From positions 1-5,394 of the forward strand of contig JAEZBH010000380.1 of the NCBI GenBank assembly GCA_023427285.1: a stretch of DNA of 5,394 nt, given 5' to 3'. This DNA is from Pseudomonadota bacterium (GTDB lineage: Bacteria > Pseudomonadota > Alphaproteobacteria > Sphingomonadales > Sphingomonadaceae). The notes beneath the pieces were generated by a model. It was given only the letters and a program-made list of their open reading frames with translations. It made no database searches and had not been told where the DNA came from. Positions 1-5,394 of this stretch are shown here, piece after piece. Position numbers and translations under genes: made by a program. Position 1 is the stretch's first letter. Every line of letters starts with the position of its first letter.

Positions 1-70
1 GCCCTGCGCACATCGACCCGCCGCCGCAGCCCACCACGACGAAATCGGTTTCCTCGTCGAATCCGCTCAT
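1..70 (-). CDS. FAD-dependent oxidoreductase, N-terminal fragment (3-ketosteroid dehydrogenase-like)
   Basis: Only the first 23 codons are inside the window; the gene continues past the left edge. The peptide starts MSGFDEETDFVVVGCGGGSM. It shows a short acidic lead, a hydrophobic beta strand (DFVVVG) and a glycine-rich GCGGGS turn, which is the dinucleotide-binding beta-alpha-beta start of FAD flavoproteins. The DFVVVGxGGGSM pattern is what I associate with the FAD-binding family that includes 3-ketosteroid delta-1-dehydrogenases and fumarate-reductase-like flavoproteins; that subfamily placement is inference. The ATG is preceded by a purine-rich Shine-Dalgarno stretch, AGGGGGGAGAGA, which fixes the start. 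It follows a stem-loop terminator candidate, so it probably has its own promoter. The exact substrate cannot be told from this fragment. Confidence 0.75.
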   Translation of the reverse strand, partial: MSGFDEETDFVVVGCGGGSMCAG

Positions 71-99
71 TCTCTCCCCCCTCATTTCGTTAGGATAAG

Positions 100-128
100 A
101 GGCTATTGAACGGTCTTCCCCTGTGCAA
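100..128 (-). promoter_or_regulatory. weak candidate promoter for the FAD oxidoreductase
   Basis: Reading the minus strand, TTGCAC (128-123) could serve as a -35 box and TAGCCT (105-100) as a -10 box, with a 17-nt spacer. This would place transcription start roughly 20-25 nt before the ATG at 70. The -10 match is poor (three of six bases), so the call rests mainly on position between a terminator-like hairpin and a gene with a strong ribosome binding site. Confidence 0.2.
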
Positions 129-132
129 CAAA

Positions 133-167
133 CCGCGGGGCGTCCTCACTCACTATCGCCCCTGCGG
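133..167 (-). terminator. stem-loop, probable transcription terminator
   Basis: On the minus strand CCGC-A-GGGGCG (167-157) pairs with CGCCCC-GCGG (142-133). This gives a 10-bp, almost all-GC stem with one bulged A and a 14-nt loop, followed by TTTGTTG. The tail is only moderately T-rich, so termination may be partial. It lies about 100 nt beyond the Gfo/Idh stop codon and before a gene with its own strong ribosome binding site, which fits the end of the upstream unit. The stop codon of the small frame 238-146 lies inside the loop. Confidence 0.55.
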
Positions 168-238
168 TGCAATTCTTCGAAAGAAATAGGGCTTCCGGCG
201 GCCAGCATATTCAAAAATGCTTGCACGTTAGGGCGCAC
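146..238 (-). pseudogene. possible N-terminal remnant of an alpha/beta hydrolase
   Basis: A 30-codon frame starts at a GTG 28 nt after the Gfo/Idh stop and reads VRPNVQAFLNMLAAG then SPISFEEL before ending in RRGDSE. The first half resembles the amphipathic opening helix of hormone-sensitive-lipase-type alpha/beta hydrolases, which often begin with a pattern like RPDVxAFLxxL. In a whole hydrolase this would lead into a further 270 or so residues with an HGGG motif and GxSxG nucleophile; none of that is present. The frame closes inside the loop of the terminator hairpin. An AAGG about 11 nt upstream could act as a weak ribosome binding site. It may be a decayed hydrolase, a chance frame, or a short real peptide. 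The family match is from memory of the pattern, not from a search. Confidence 0.35.
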
Positions 239-266
239 ATAATGCGCCGCCTTTTTGAGGCTTGTG

Positions 267-1370
267 TCAGGCCACCTCAGAAATACGCACCCAACGCCTC
301 TCTGCGCTCGAGCGCCGAATTGCCTCCTGCACCCGCTCCACCTCGAAGGCCTGAGCGAAGTCAGGGGCGGCCTTGGCCTCACCCTTGATAGCCTGAAGCA
401 TGTTGTGCATGGACAGCGCCATGCCAACAGATGGCTGGAGTTCATAATCCCAGCCGAGGCTGCCCCCCGGAGGGGTTGCCATCTCGCGCGGGATCTCAAC
501 CGTTTCCAGATTACCGCCCAAAGCACCGTACTTCAGTGTGCAATCCCGCACGGTCGGGAACGAGGGAGACTGCGCCACCAACCGCCCCTTGCTGCCGAAC
601 ACGTCGATCAACCACCCGTCCGCCACAGACATGCTCCAGCTGATGCGCAGCTGAATGGTCAGCCCGCTTTCAAACCGCACCATGGCACTGGCATAGTCGT
701 TGGTTTCCGGCGTGATCGCCTCTCCATCCGGAAACACCCATTGACCGAGCAACTGGCGGTCATCCGCCACCACTTCGGCAATGGGGCCAAACAGATAGAT
801 CAACGCGTGGAGCGCATGACTGCCGTTGTTGCGGATCGCCGAGACACCCTGACCGCCCTGTGCGAACCAGTTGTAGGGAAAATGCCTGTTAGGCGTATTG
901 AACAGGGAAAGATTGAAGTGGCATGTCCCGCCGAAAGGCTGGCCAAGCTTGCCCTCATCGATATGCTGTTTCATCAGCCGGTGGGCTGGCAGCCACTCGG
1001 AGAAGGCGTCAGCCACGCCGATGCTGTTGCTGGCCCGCCAGGCTTCATTGATCGCCTTTGCGGATTCCCAGTCTGCGGCGTGCGGCACGGCGTTGTAAAC
1101 GTGCTTGCCGTTCCGCAGGGCGGTGATCACCCAGGGGCGGCGCAAGATCGGGCGCGTGCCGACATCAAGGATGTCGATATCAGGATCGGCGCACATCTCC
1201 TCCGCATTCCAGAACGGACGGGCAATTCCCAATCGGGCCGCCGCCGCTTCTGCCGTCTCGCGACGGGAGGTGCAGATCGCCGTCACCTCAATGCCGGGGA
1301 TCGATCGCCATGCCGGCAGGTGAGCGAACCCACCCCAGGCAGCGCTGATAATGCCAACCCTGAGCGTCAT
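267..1370 (-). CDS. Gfo/Idh/MocA-family NAD(P)-dependent oxidoreductase with atypical active site
   Basis: This 367-aa cytoplasmic protein has the usual length and layout of the Gfo/Idh/MocA family, whose members oxidise or reduce sugars, cyclitols and related alcohols with a bound nicotinamide cofactor. Residues 4-20 (VGIISAAWGGFAHLPAW) form the Rossmann glycine turn; ICTSRRE at 32-38 is the end of beta-2 that meets the cofactor ribose; residues 124 onward form the substrate-binding alpha/beta domain. The site that normally reads EKP, with the catalytic lysine, is here AVP (94-96, in KHVYNAVPHAADW), and the usual DxGxHxxD is NNGSHALH (181-188), retaining only the glycine and H185. So the fold is clear but canonical dehydrogenase chemistry is doubtful. 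The ATG at 1370 has GGAGAAGAC just upstream and follows the lipoyl gene by 12 nt, indicating one transcript. The substrate is unknown. Confidence 0.9.
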   Translation of the reverse strand: MTLRVGIISAAWGGFAHLPAWRSIPGIEVTAICTSRRETAEAAAARLGIARPFWNAEEMCADPDIDILDVGTRPILRRPWVITALRNGKHVYNAVPHAADWESAKAINEAWRASNSIGVADAFSEWLPAHRLMKQHIDEGKLGQPFGGTCHFNLSLFNTPNRHFPYNWFAQGGQGVSAIRNNGSHALHALIYLFGPIAEVVADDRQLLGQWVFPDGEAITPETNDYASAMVRFESGLTIQLRISWSMSVADGWLIDVFGSKGRLVAQSPSFPTVRDCTLKYGALGGNLETVEIPREMATPPGGSLGWDYELQPSVGMALSMHNMLQAIKGEAKAAPDFAQAFEVERVQEAIRRSSAERRWVRISEVA

Positions 1371-1382
1371 GTCTTCTCCAGC

Positions 1383-1613
1383 TTACTCGATATAACCCAG
1401 AACGGTGCCGACCTCATGGGTCTCGCCCGCCGCCACAGTGATGCGAAGCGTACCGGTAGCCGGAGCTTCCACTTCGTTCGTGGACTTGTCAGCCTCAAGC
1501 AGGAACAGCGGCTGCCCTTCCGTCACCTGACTGCCATCCTCGGCAAGCCATTCGGCAATCTGTGCCTCGCTCATTGAGAACCCAATTTTGGGGAGCAAAA
1601 TCTCGGTCGCCAT
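1383..1613 (-). CDS. stand-alone lipoyl/biotinyl carrier domain protein
   Basis: A 76-aa protein that consists of one lipoyl-type barrel-sandwich hybrid and nothing else. It opens with MATEILLPKIGFSMSEAQIA, like the N-terminal lipoyl domains of 2-oxoacid dehydrogenase E2 subunits. The modified lysine is K43 in the turn LEADKSTNEVEAP, where DK followed by a small residue favours lipoylation over biotinylation (biotin domains usually have MKM). The end, GTVLGYIE, completes the fold. There is no linker, E3-binding domain or acyltransferase domain, and it is shorter than GcvH (about 130 aa). The start at 1613 is preferred over an upstream ATG at 1643 because AAAGGA lies 7 nt before it and the extra ten residues (MKRFQLKDHE) are not part of the domain. 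Its partner enzyme is not in the window. The neighbouring Gfo/Idh gene is 12 nt downstream. Confidence 0.88.
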   Translation of the reverse strand: MATEILLPKIGFSMSEAQIAEWLAEDGSQVTEGQPLFLLEADKSTNEVEAPATGTLRITVAAGETHEVGTVLGYIE

Positions 1614-1683
1614 CTCATGATCCTTTAACTGAAATCTCTTCAATGCGTACCGTCAACCAGAAAATCCTCAACGCGGATGTTGC

Positions 1684-1717
1684 GGTTTACCTTGCATCAT
1701 CGGTGTCGCGATAAACC
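1684..1717 (-). repeat. inverted repeat directly after the MFS stop codon
   Basis: GGTTTA (1717-1712) and TAAACC (1689-1684) on the minus strand are perfect 6-base arms around a 22-nt loop, starting at the base next to the MFS TGA. There is no T-run after it, so it is more likely an RNA-processing or chance structure than a terminator. Confidence 0.3.
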
Positions 1718-3046
1718 TCACTCAGCAGCCAGCCTCTGACGCGCGGCTTCCAGATCCCCCCGATAGTGGCGGCTGGCGAGCAGGAACAGAATGGCCACCG
1801 GAATTGCCAGCATCAGGGCACTGAGCATGGCCATGCGCAGCGACTCCTCCCCGTAAGACGGGCGATAAAGATCACTCAACATGCCGATCAGCCACGGCCC
1901 CAGCCCGAGCCCAACCAGATTAATCATGAACAAGGCCAGAGCCGCCGAAGTTGCACGCGCCCATACCGGCGCCAGCGTCGTCAGCATGAACATCATCGGC
2001 GCAGCAAACATGCCGTTCAGCAGAAACTGGAGGCCAATGAACGGGTAGATGCGCTCCGCAGATCCGGTATATGCCAGCGCCCCAAGACAAGCCCCGATTA
2101 TGCAGAAGATTGCAGGCTGCCAGAGGTGCCAGCGCGGGTTGCGACGGCTTTGCCAGTCTGCAATGGGGCCACCGGCCAGATGTCCGATGATGGAACCCAG
2201 CGCCATGAACCCGCCGAGTTTTGCACCAAACTCCATTGGGGCAAGGCCGTGCGAACGCTCCAGCAATTGCGGCATCCAGTCGCTCAACCCCATGGTCAGA
2301 AGCGAGGAAAGGGTTGCGCCGGTCAGCATCAGCGGAATGGTGCGAATGGACACCAGCACCTTCAGCGTCTTGAGAAGCGGCGGCTGCTCATAGGTCTTGG
2401 CCACGCCATCCGCCAACCCGGCCCGCGAGTTGGGCATGGTCAAGAAAAACAGCGGGGCGATGATCAGTCCTGGCAGACCTGCAATGATGAAGGCCCAGCG
2501 CCAGTCGAACACCTCCAGAGCCCATGCCCCAAAGGCCGTGCCCCCGCCAATGCCGATGGACGAGCCAATCAGATAAATCGAAAACGCCGTACCGCGTTGG
2601 CGTTGGGGGAAATTATCGCTGATCAGGGCCTGAACCGGCGCACTGCCGCCCGCCTCGCCAATGCCCACGCCGACCCGCGCCAGAAACAGTTGCACAAAAT
2701 TCTGGGCCATACCGCAAACAGCGGTCATGACACTCCATGCGGCCACGGCAATTGCAATCACGTTGCGGCGCGACCAACGATCCGCCAGCCGGGCCGCCGG
2801 AATACAGGCCAGAACATAAACAACCGCGAAGGCCATGCCCATAAGCAGACCCAACTGATTGTCGCTCAGGTTGAATTCCTGACGGATCGGCGTGATCAAC
2901 ATGGTCAGGATGCGCTTGTCAAAGACGCTGAGAGCGCCAACAACCATCGTCATGAACAGGATATAACCGCGATAAGGCAGACTGGGCAGCGCGTCATCGC
3001 TTGACGTCTCCGCCGTTGGTGCCCTTGCCTCTGCCTTGATCTGCAT
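1718..3046 (-). CDS. MFS transporter, spinster-like subgroup
   Basis: A 442-aa inner-membrane transporter of the major facilitator superfamily with about twelve hydrophobic segments, beginning near residues 28-42 and ending near 407-425. Family marks are the loop 2-3 motif A variant ARLADRWSRRN (85-95), the RVGVGIGEAGGSAP stretch (124-137), DNFPQRQRGTAFSIY (144-158), and the late ARATSAALALFMINLVGLGLG region. These are typical of the spinster-like MFS proteins common in sphingomonad catabolic clusters. The usual DR after TM1 is DK here (D43, K44). I chose the ATG at 3046: GGAAGG lies 9 nt upstream, the protein then has an ordinary hydrophilic leader of about 25 residues, and the in-frame extension up to 3142 is not MFS-like. 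It is separated from the thioesterase by 158 nt and from the lipoyl gene by 104 nt. The transported compound is unknown; uptake of the cluster's substrate is an inference from context. Confidence 0.92.
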   Translation of the reverse strand: MQIKAEARAPTAETSSDDALPSLPYRGYILFMTMVVGALSVFDKRILTMLITPIRQEFNLSDNQLGLLMGMAFAVVYVLACIPAARLADRWSRRNVIAIAVAAWSVMTAVCGMAQNFVQLFLARVGVGIGEAGGSAPVQALISDNFPQRQRGTAFSIYLIGSSIGIGGGTAFGAWALEVFDWRWAFIIAGLPGLIIAPLFFLTMPNSRAGLADGVAKTYEQPPLLKTLKVLVSIRTIPLMLTGATLSSLLTMGLSDWMPQLLERSHGLAPMEFGAKLGGFMALGSIIGHLAGGPIADWQSRRNPRWHLWQPAIFCIIGACLGALAYTGSAERIYPFIGLQFLLNGMFAAPMMFMLTTLAPVWARATSAALALFMINLVGLGLGPWLIGMLSDLYRPSYGEESLRMAMLSALMLAIPVAILFLLASRHYRGDLEAARQRLAAE

Positions 3047-3159
3047 CGTCCTGCACCTTCCCCTGTGCTGAGCGCCAAAAGTGTCAAAACGATAGTCGGG
3101 CCGTCCGGCTTGCGCGAGGCATTGACGGAGGCCTCCCCCCATTCCGCCCGAACAATCGC

Positions 3160-3177
3160 GAGCGCGATGCAGCGCTC
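3160..3177 (-). repeat. hairpin-forming inverted repeat between thioesterase and MFS genes
   Basis: GAGCGC and GCGCTC form a perfect 6-bp stem with a 6-nt loop (TGCATC on the minus strand), 28 nt after the thioesterase stop. It overlaps a second possible hairpin, ATCGC-GAGC-GCGAT (3155-3168), so only one of the two can form at a time. No T-tract follows. Confidence 0.35.
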
Positions 3178-3204
3178 ACATGCAGAACACCACTTCGACC
3201 GCCA

Positions 3205-4122
3205 TCAGGAGCAAACCTCCGCCACCTGAGCCGCACCTGCCGAAGGTGCTCCCGGGATGATGTTCAGCACCACCTCTTGCGAGGCAGAGGCAACCAGCAC
3301 ACCATCACGATTATAGATGAGGCCGCGCGCAAGCCCGCGACCCTGCCCACCCCACGGACTTTCGGTGATGAACAGCAGCCAGTCATCAGCCCTTGCCTCT
3401 TGATGAAACCAGAGGCTGTGATTGAGGGATGCGATAGAGACCGTAGGCGCCGGCCCTGTCTCCCCGGAGCGCCAGGACGCCCCCGCCACACTGGCGAACC
3501 AGTAATCAGACATAAACGCCAGCAAGCCTTGATGATCCGCAACCGTTTGAAGGCTTGCCGCAGACGGCATGCGCAGCCAGAAGCGTCTTTCTGTCTGCCC
3601 GGTCGGGCCAAAAAAGACCGTGTCAGGATCAATGAGTCGCAGCTCAACCGGAAACTCGGCACCGTAAATCAACATCCGATCCGTTGGAAACCGATCCTTA
3701 TTGGCTTCAAAATAATGTTGCAGGCTGAGCAGACTTTCCGGGGCTGGCACCTGTGGGGCGGGGTTGGTCTGACGCCATGAAGCGTCAGCCGCATCATGGA
3801 ATGAGCAGAAAAAATCGAAGATCGGCTTTCCCGATTGTACGGCAAGCACGCGCCGGGCCGAGAAACGACGCCCGTCCCTTACGATCTCAACCTGATAATC
3901 AACAGGTTCTCCCGTCTTTCCGGCCCGCAGAAAAATACCGGAGCAATGATGCACGGGCCAGCCGGGCACCGTTTTCTGCGCCGCCGCCAACGCCTGACCG
4001 ATGACCTGCCCGCCGAAAATCGAGCCCATGAAATTGTCCTGATTGTAGCGAGCGCGAAAACAATGCTCGCCCTTCAGGTCCAGGTGCAGCAGCTCAGCGG
4101 CGCTCAGGCTCCGGCTCACCAC
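3205..4122 (-). CDS. tesB: TesB-type acyl-CoA thioesterase II
   Basis: This 305-aa cytoplasmic enzyme is predicted to hydrolyse acyl-CoA thioesters to free acid and CoA. It has the double hot-dog layout of E. coli TesB (286 aa). The first hot-dog carries GSIFGGQVIGQALAAA (33-48) and RDGRRFSARRVLAVQSGKPIF (82-102); the second carries FMSDYWF (203-209), SLNHSLWFH (232-240) and DGVLVASASQE (273-283). Aligned by eye with E. coli TesB D204, T228 and Q278, the triad here is D206, S232 and Q282, a conservative Thr-to-Ser change. The start is at GTG 4122 or the next GTG at 4119; an AGGTGG lies 7 or 10 nt upstream respectively. The second GTG overlaps the preceding gene's TGA as GTGA, so translation is probably coupled. 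In this cluster it likely releases CoA from pathway intermediates, although TesB enzymes are broad and the true substrate cannot be read from sequence. Confidence 0.93.
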   Translation of the reverse strand: MVSRSLSAAELLHLDLKGEHCFRARYNQDNFMGSIFGGQVIGQALAAAQKTVPGWPVHHCSGIFLRAGKTGEPVDYQVEIVRDGRRFSARRVLAVQSGKPIFDFFCSFHDAADASWRQTNPAPQVPAPESLLSLQHYFEANKDRFPTDRMLIYGAEFPVELRLIDPDTVFFGPTGQTERRFWLRMPSAASLQTVADHQGLLAFMSDYWFASVAGASWRSGETGPAPTVSIASLNHSLWFHQEARADDWLLFITESPWGGQGRGLARGLIYNRDGVLVASASQEVVLNIIPGAPSAGAAQVAEVCS

Positions 4123-5156
4123 AGCGGCACCACCTGAGGCAGATCAACGGTCGTGCGGATGCCCGGACGCGCCTCGCAAACCGCGGGAATGGCATTAACG
4201 GCACGATGCGCCGTCAGGCCGGGAGTAAATGCGGCATAATCCTCAGGCGCGACCGGAAAGGTGATATTCACATCAAGCGGCGTGTCCCCTTCCACGCGCA
4301 CACGCCAACCGGTCTCCCGCAGGTTCCAGTCAGAGTTCTCGATATTCCGCGCGCAATACCAGTTCGCCCGGAACCGTATCAGAGGCTGGTTGCCCCGCAG
4401 CCCCGTCACGCTGATCCGCTGGGCGGCAACTGTCCCTGCCTCAATCACACCCGCCGCGATTTCCGTTCGGTGTTTGGCAACAGACATTTCGCCTATCGCC
4501 TCAAAACGATCGCAGGACAGGCCCATGGCATCGGCGGTTTGCGCAAGCGTTGCCGCAAAATCCTGCCGTATATGCTCGATGCGCCTCTGATCTATCTCCT
4601 GAGGCTGCGCGCCATAGCCCATGACATTGAACAAAAGGTCGGGCGAGTTCCGGCTCGACAGGTCCGCATACTCATCAATCGTGAGGCAATCGAGCCTGCG
4701 TGAAAGGGAGACGAGAGGCAACAGCAGCGCTTCGGTGCTGAAGCCGGGGCTGGAGCCCGTGCTGTAAATCGACGTCCCGCCACTGCGGCACGCCGCATCG
4801 ATCCGCTCGCGCATCTCCGGCTGCATCGAGGGCGGGTGATGAAAATCGCACCGCGTTGTCACCACGTTCTTGCCGGAGGCGAGCAAGGCGCAAAGCTCAT
4901 CAACATCTGTGCCTTGCCGCATGTAAAGAACGCAGTCCGCCTCCAGTGCAACGATCTCCTCAAGGCTTGACGTTGCCCGAATGCCGACGGGGGGCAGGCC
5001 ACACAGGTCACCGGCGTCACGCCCGGCCTTGTCAGTCGAACTCACATAAAGCCCGACAAGATCGAACCACGGGTGTTCGATCACCGTTTGCAGGGCACGC
5101 CGGCCGATATTGCCGGTTGCCCATTGCACGACCCTGTATCGCCTGCCCTTCCTCAT
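4116..5156 (-). CDS. dihydrodipicolinate reductase-like NAD(P)-binding protein (DAP dehydrogenase-like)
   Basis: A 346-aa protein with an N-terminal Rossmann domain, RVVQWATGNIGRRAL (8-22), of the type annotated as dihydrodipicolinate-reductase-like or 2,4-diaminopentanoate-dehydrogenase-like, common in mycobacteria and sphingomonads. Further marks are the VVTTRCDFHHP segment (98-108), STGSSPGFSTEALLL (132-146) and DEYADLSSRNSPDLLF (161-176). True DapB proteins are about 270 aa, so this is not the lysine-pathway enzyme; an NAD(P)-dependent reductase or amine dehydrogenase on an unidentified catabolic substrate is the likely role. The start at 5156 is chosen over an in-frame ATG at 5204 because it overlaps the receptor's stop as TGATG, the Rossmann strand begins right after it, and the longer version would run back into the receptor's coding sequence. 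GGGGTG 8 nt upstream is a modest ribosome binding site, so expression probably depends on coupling. It overlaps the thioesterase at its 3' end. Confidence 0.88.
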   Translation of the reverse strand: MRKGRRYRVVQWATGNIGRRALQTVIEHPWFDLVGLYVSSTDKAGRDAGDLCGLPPVGIRATSSLEEIVALEADCVLYMRQGTDVDELCALLASGKNVVTTRCDFHHPPSMQPEMRERIDAACRSGGTSIYSTGSSPGFSTEALLLPLVSLSRRLDCLTIDEYADLSSRNSPDLLFNVMGYGAQPQEIDQRRIEHIRQDFAATLAQTADAMGLSCDRFEAIGEMSVAKHRTEIAAGVIEAGTVAAQRISVTGLRGNQPLIRFRANWYCARNIENSDWNLRETGWRVRVEGDTPLDVNITFPVAPEDYAAFTPGLTAHRAVNAIPAVCEARPGIRTTVDLPQVVPLW

Positions 5157-5394
5157 CAGAACTTCACCCCGAAGTCGAGGCCGTAGGTCACCGGCGCGCT
5201 CCACGTCGAGCCGATACCGAAGTTGTTGAACTGAACCTGGGTTCTATAGCGGCTGTTGGTCACGTTATCGCCCCACAGCCCCACGGTGTACCGCTCTGAC
5301 GGATCGGTCCACTGCGCGCGAAGCGACAGCACCTCATAGCCCTACTGCGGGAACTGGAAGCCTGAAGGACCGAAATGGAACTTCGAGGTGTAGT
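5156..5394 (-). pseudogene. TonB-dependent receptor, C-terminal part, interrupted by in-frame amber
   Basis: Only the last 79 or so codons are in the window; the gene enters from the right edge. The reading frame ends in VTYGLDFGVKF then TGA. The alternating aromatic and polar strands, the WGDNVTNSRY turn and the terminal phenylalanine are hallmarks of outer-membrane TonB-dependent receptor barrels, as seen in sphingomonads. These proteins import large or scarce substrates across the outer membrane using TonB energy. At 5344-5342 a TAG codon interrupts the frame between GFQFPQ and GYEVLSLRAQW. Both sides read as continuous barrel sequence in the same frame, so a single base change (for example TAC to TAG) or a sequencing error is the simplest explanation. 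A product ending there would lack its last 61 residues, including the final strand needed for assembly into the outer membrane. The natural stop overlaps the next gene's ATG. Confidence 0.8.

Noticed and set aside
255..1577. Long plus-strand open frame (440 codons) opposite the Gfo/Idh and lipoyl genes
   Set aside because: The translation is rich in Arg, His and Pro with no domain pattern, and it spans two clear minus-strand genes. It is an antisense shadow of GC-rich coding sequence.
1766..3004. Plus-strand open frame of 412 codons opposite the MFS gene
   Set aside because: It is rich in Gln, Arg, His and Asn, as expected when hydrophobic transporter codons are read in reverse, and shows no recognisable motif.
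3085..3090. TTGACA-like -35 box upstream of the MFS gene
   Set aside because: At the right spacing the sequence is AGGGGA, which is not a -10 element, so no promoter is called.
3047..3142. In-frame 32-residue N-terminal extension of the MFS protein
   Set aside because: The extension is not MFS-like and a better ribosome binding site precedes the ATG at 3046.
5157..5204. Longer start for the reductase at 5204
   Set aside because: It would overlap the end of the TonB-dependent receptor in another frame; the TGATG start at 5156 leads directly into the Rossmann strand.
4856..5299. Plus-strand open frame across the reductase start and receptor end
   Set aside because: Low-complexity Arg/His/Pro-rich translation opposite two minus-strand genes.

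Overview
The window is GC-rich and tightly packed, and every convincing gene is on the minus strand, so transcription runs from right to left. The content suggests an alphaproteobacterium, most likely a sphingomonad (Novosphingobium or Sphingobium-like). It has a TonB-dependent receptor ending in the typical aromatic-rich barrel terminus, a spinster-like MFS transporter, a TesB-type thioesterase, a Gfo/Idh/MocA oxidoreductase and a ketosteroid-dehydrogenase-like FAD protein. That gene mix is usual in sphingomonad catabolic clusters. The assignment rests on gene content only.

Layout in transcription order. The C-terminal end of a TonB-dependent receptor enters from the right edge (5394-5156) and carries an in-frame amber codon 61 codons before its natural stop. 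Its stop overlaps the start of a dihydrodipicolinate-reductase-like NAD(P)-binding protein (5156-4116) as TGATG. That gene overlaps a TesB-family acyl-CoA thioesterase (4122-3205). After a 158-nt gap with small inverted repeats comes a 12-TM MFS transporter (3046-1718). A 104-nt gap leads to a free-standing 76-aa lipoyl/biotinyl carrier domain (1613-1383). Twelve nucleotides further is a Gfo/Idh/MocA-family oxidoreductase (1370-267). A short open frame (238-146) resembling the first residues of an alpha/beta hydrolase then runs into a strong stem-loop (167-133), taken as the end of the unit. Beyond it, a new gene with a strong Shine-Dalgarno sequence begins an FAD-dependent oxidoreductase (from 70) that leaves the window on the left.

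How the genes may work together (inference): the set reads as an uptake and breakdown cluster for a hydrophobic or aromatic compound. The receptor and MFS protein would move substrate across the outer and inner membranes, two nucleotide-dependent dehydrogenases and an FAD enzyme would oxidise or reduce it, and the thioesterase would release CoA intermediates. No substrate can be named from the sequence.

The most unusual points are the amber codon in the receptor, the orphan lipoyl domain without any partner enzyme here, and a Gfo/Idh protein lacking the usual EKP lysine and the acidic residues of the DxGxHxxD motif. No tRNA, rRNA, CRISPR array or insertion sequence was seen. The long plus-strand open frames opposite the Gfo/Idh and MFS genes are best read as antisense shadows.
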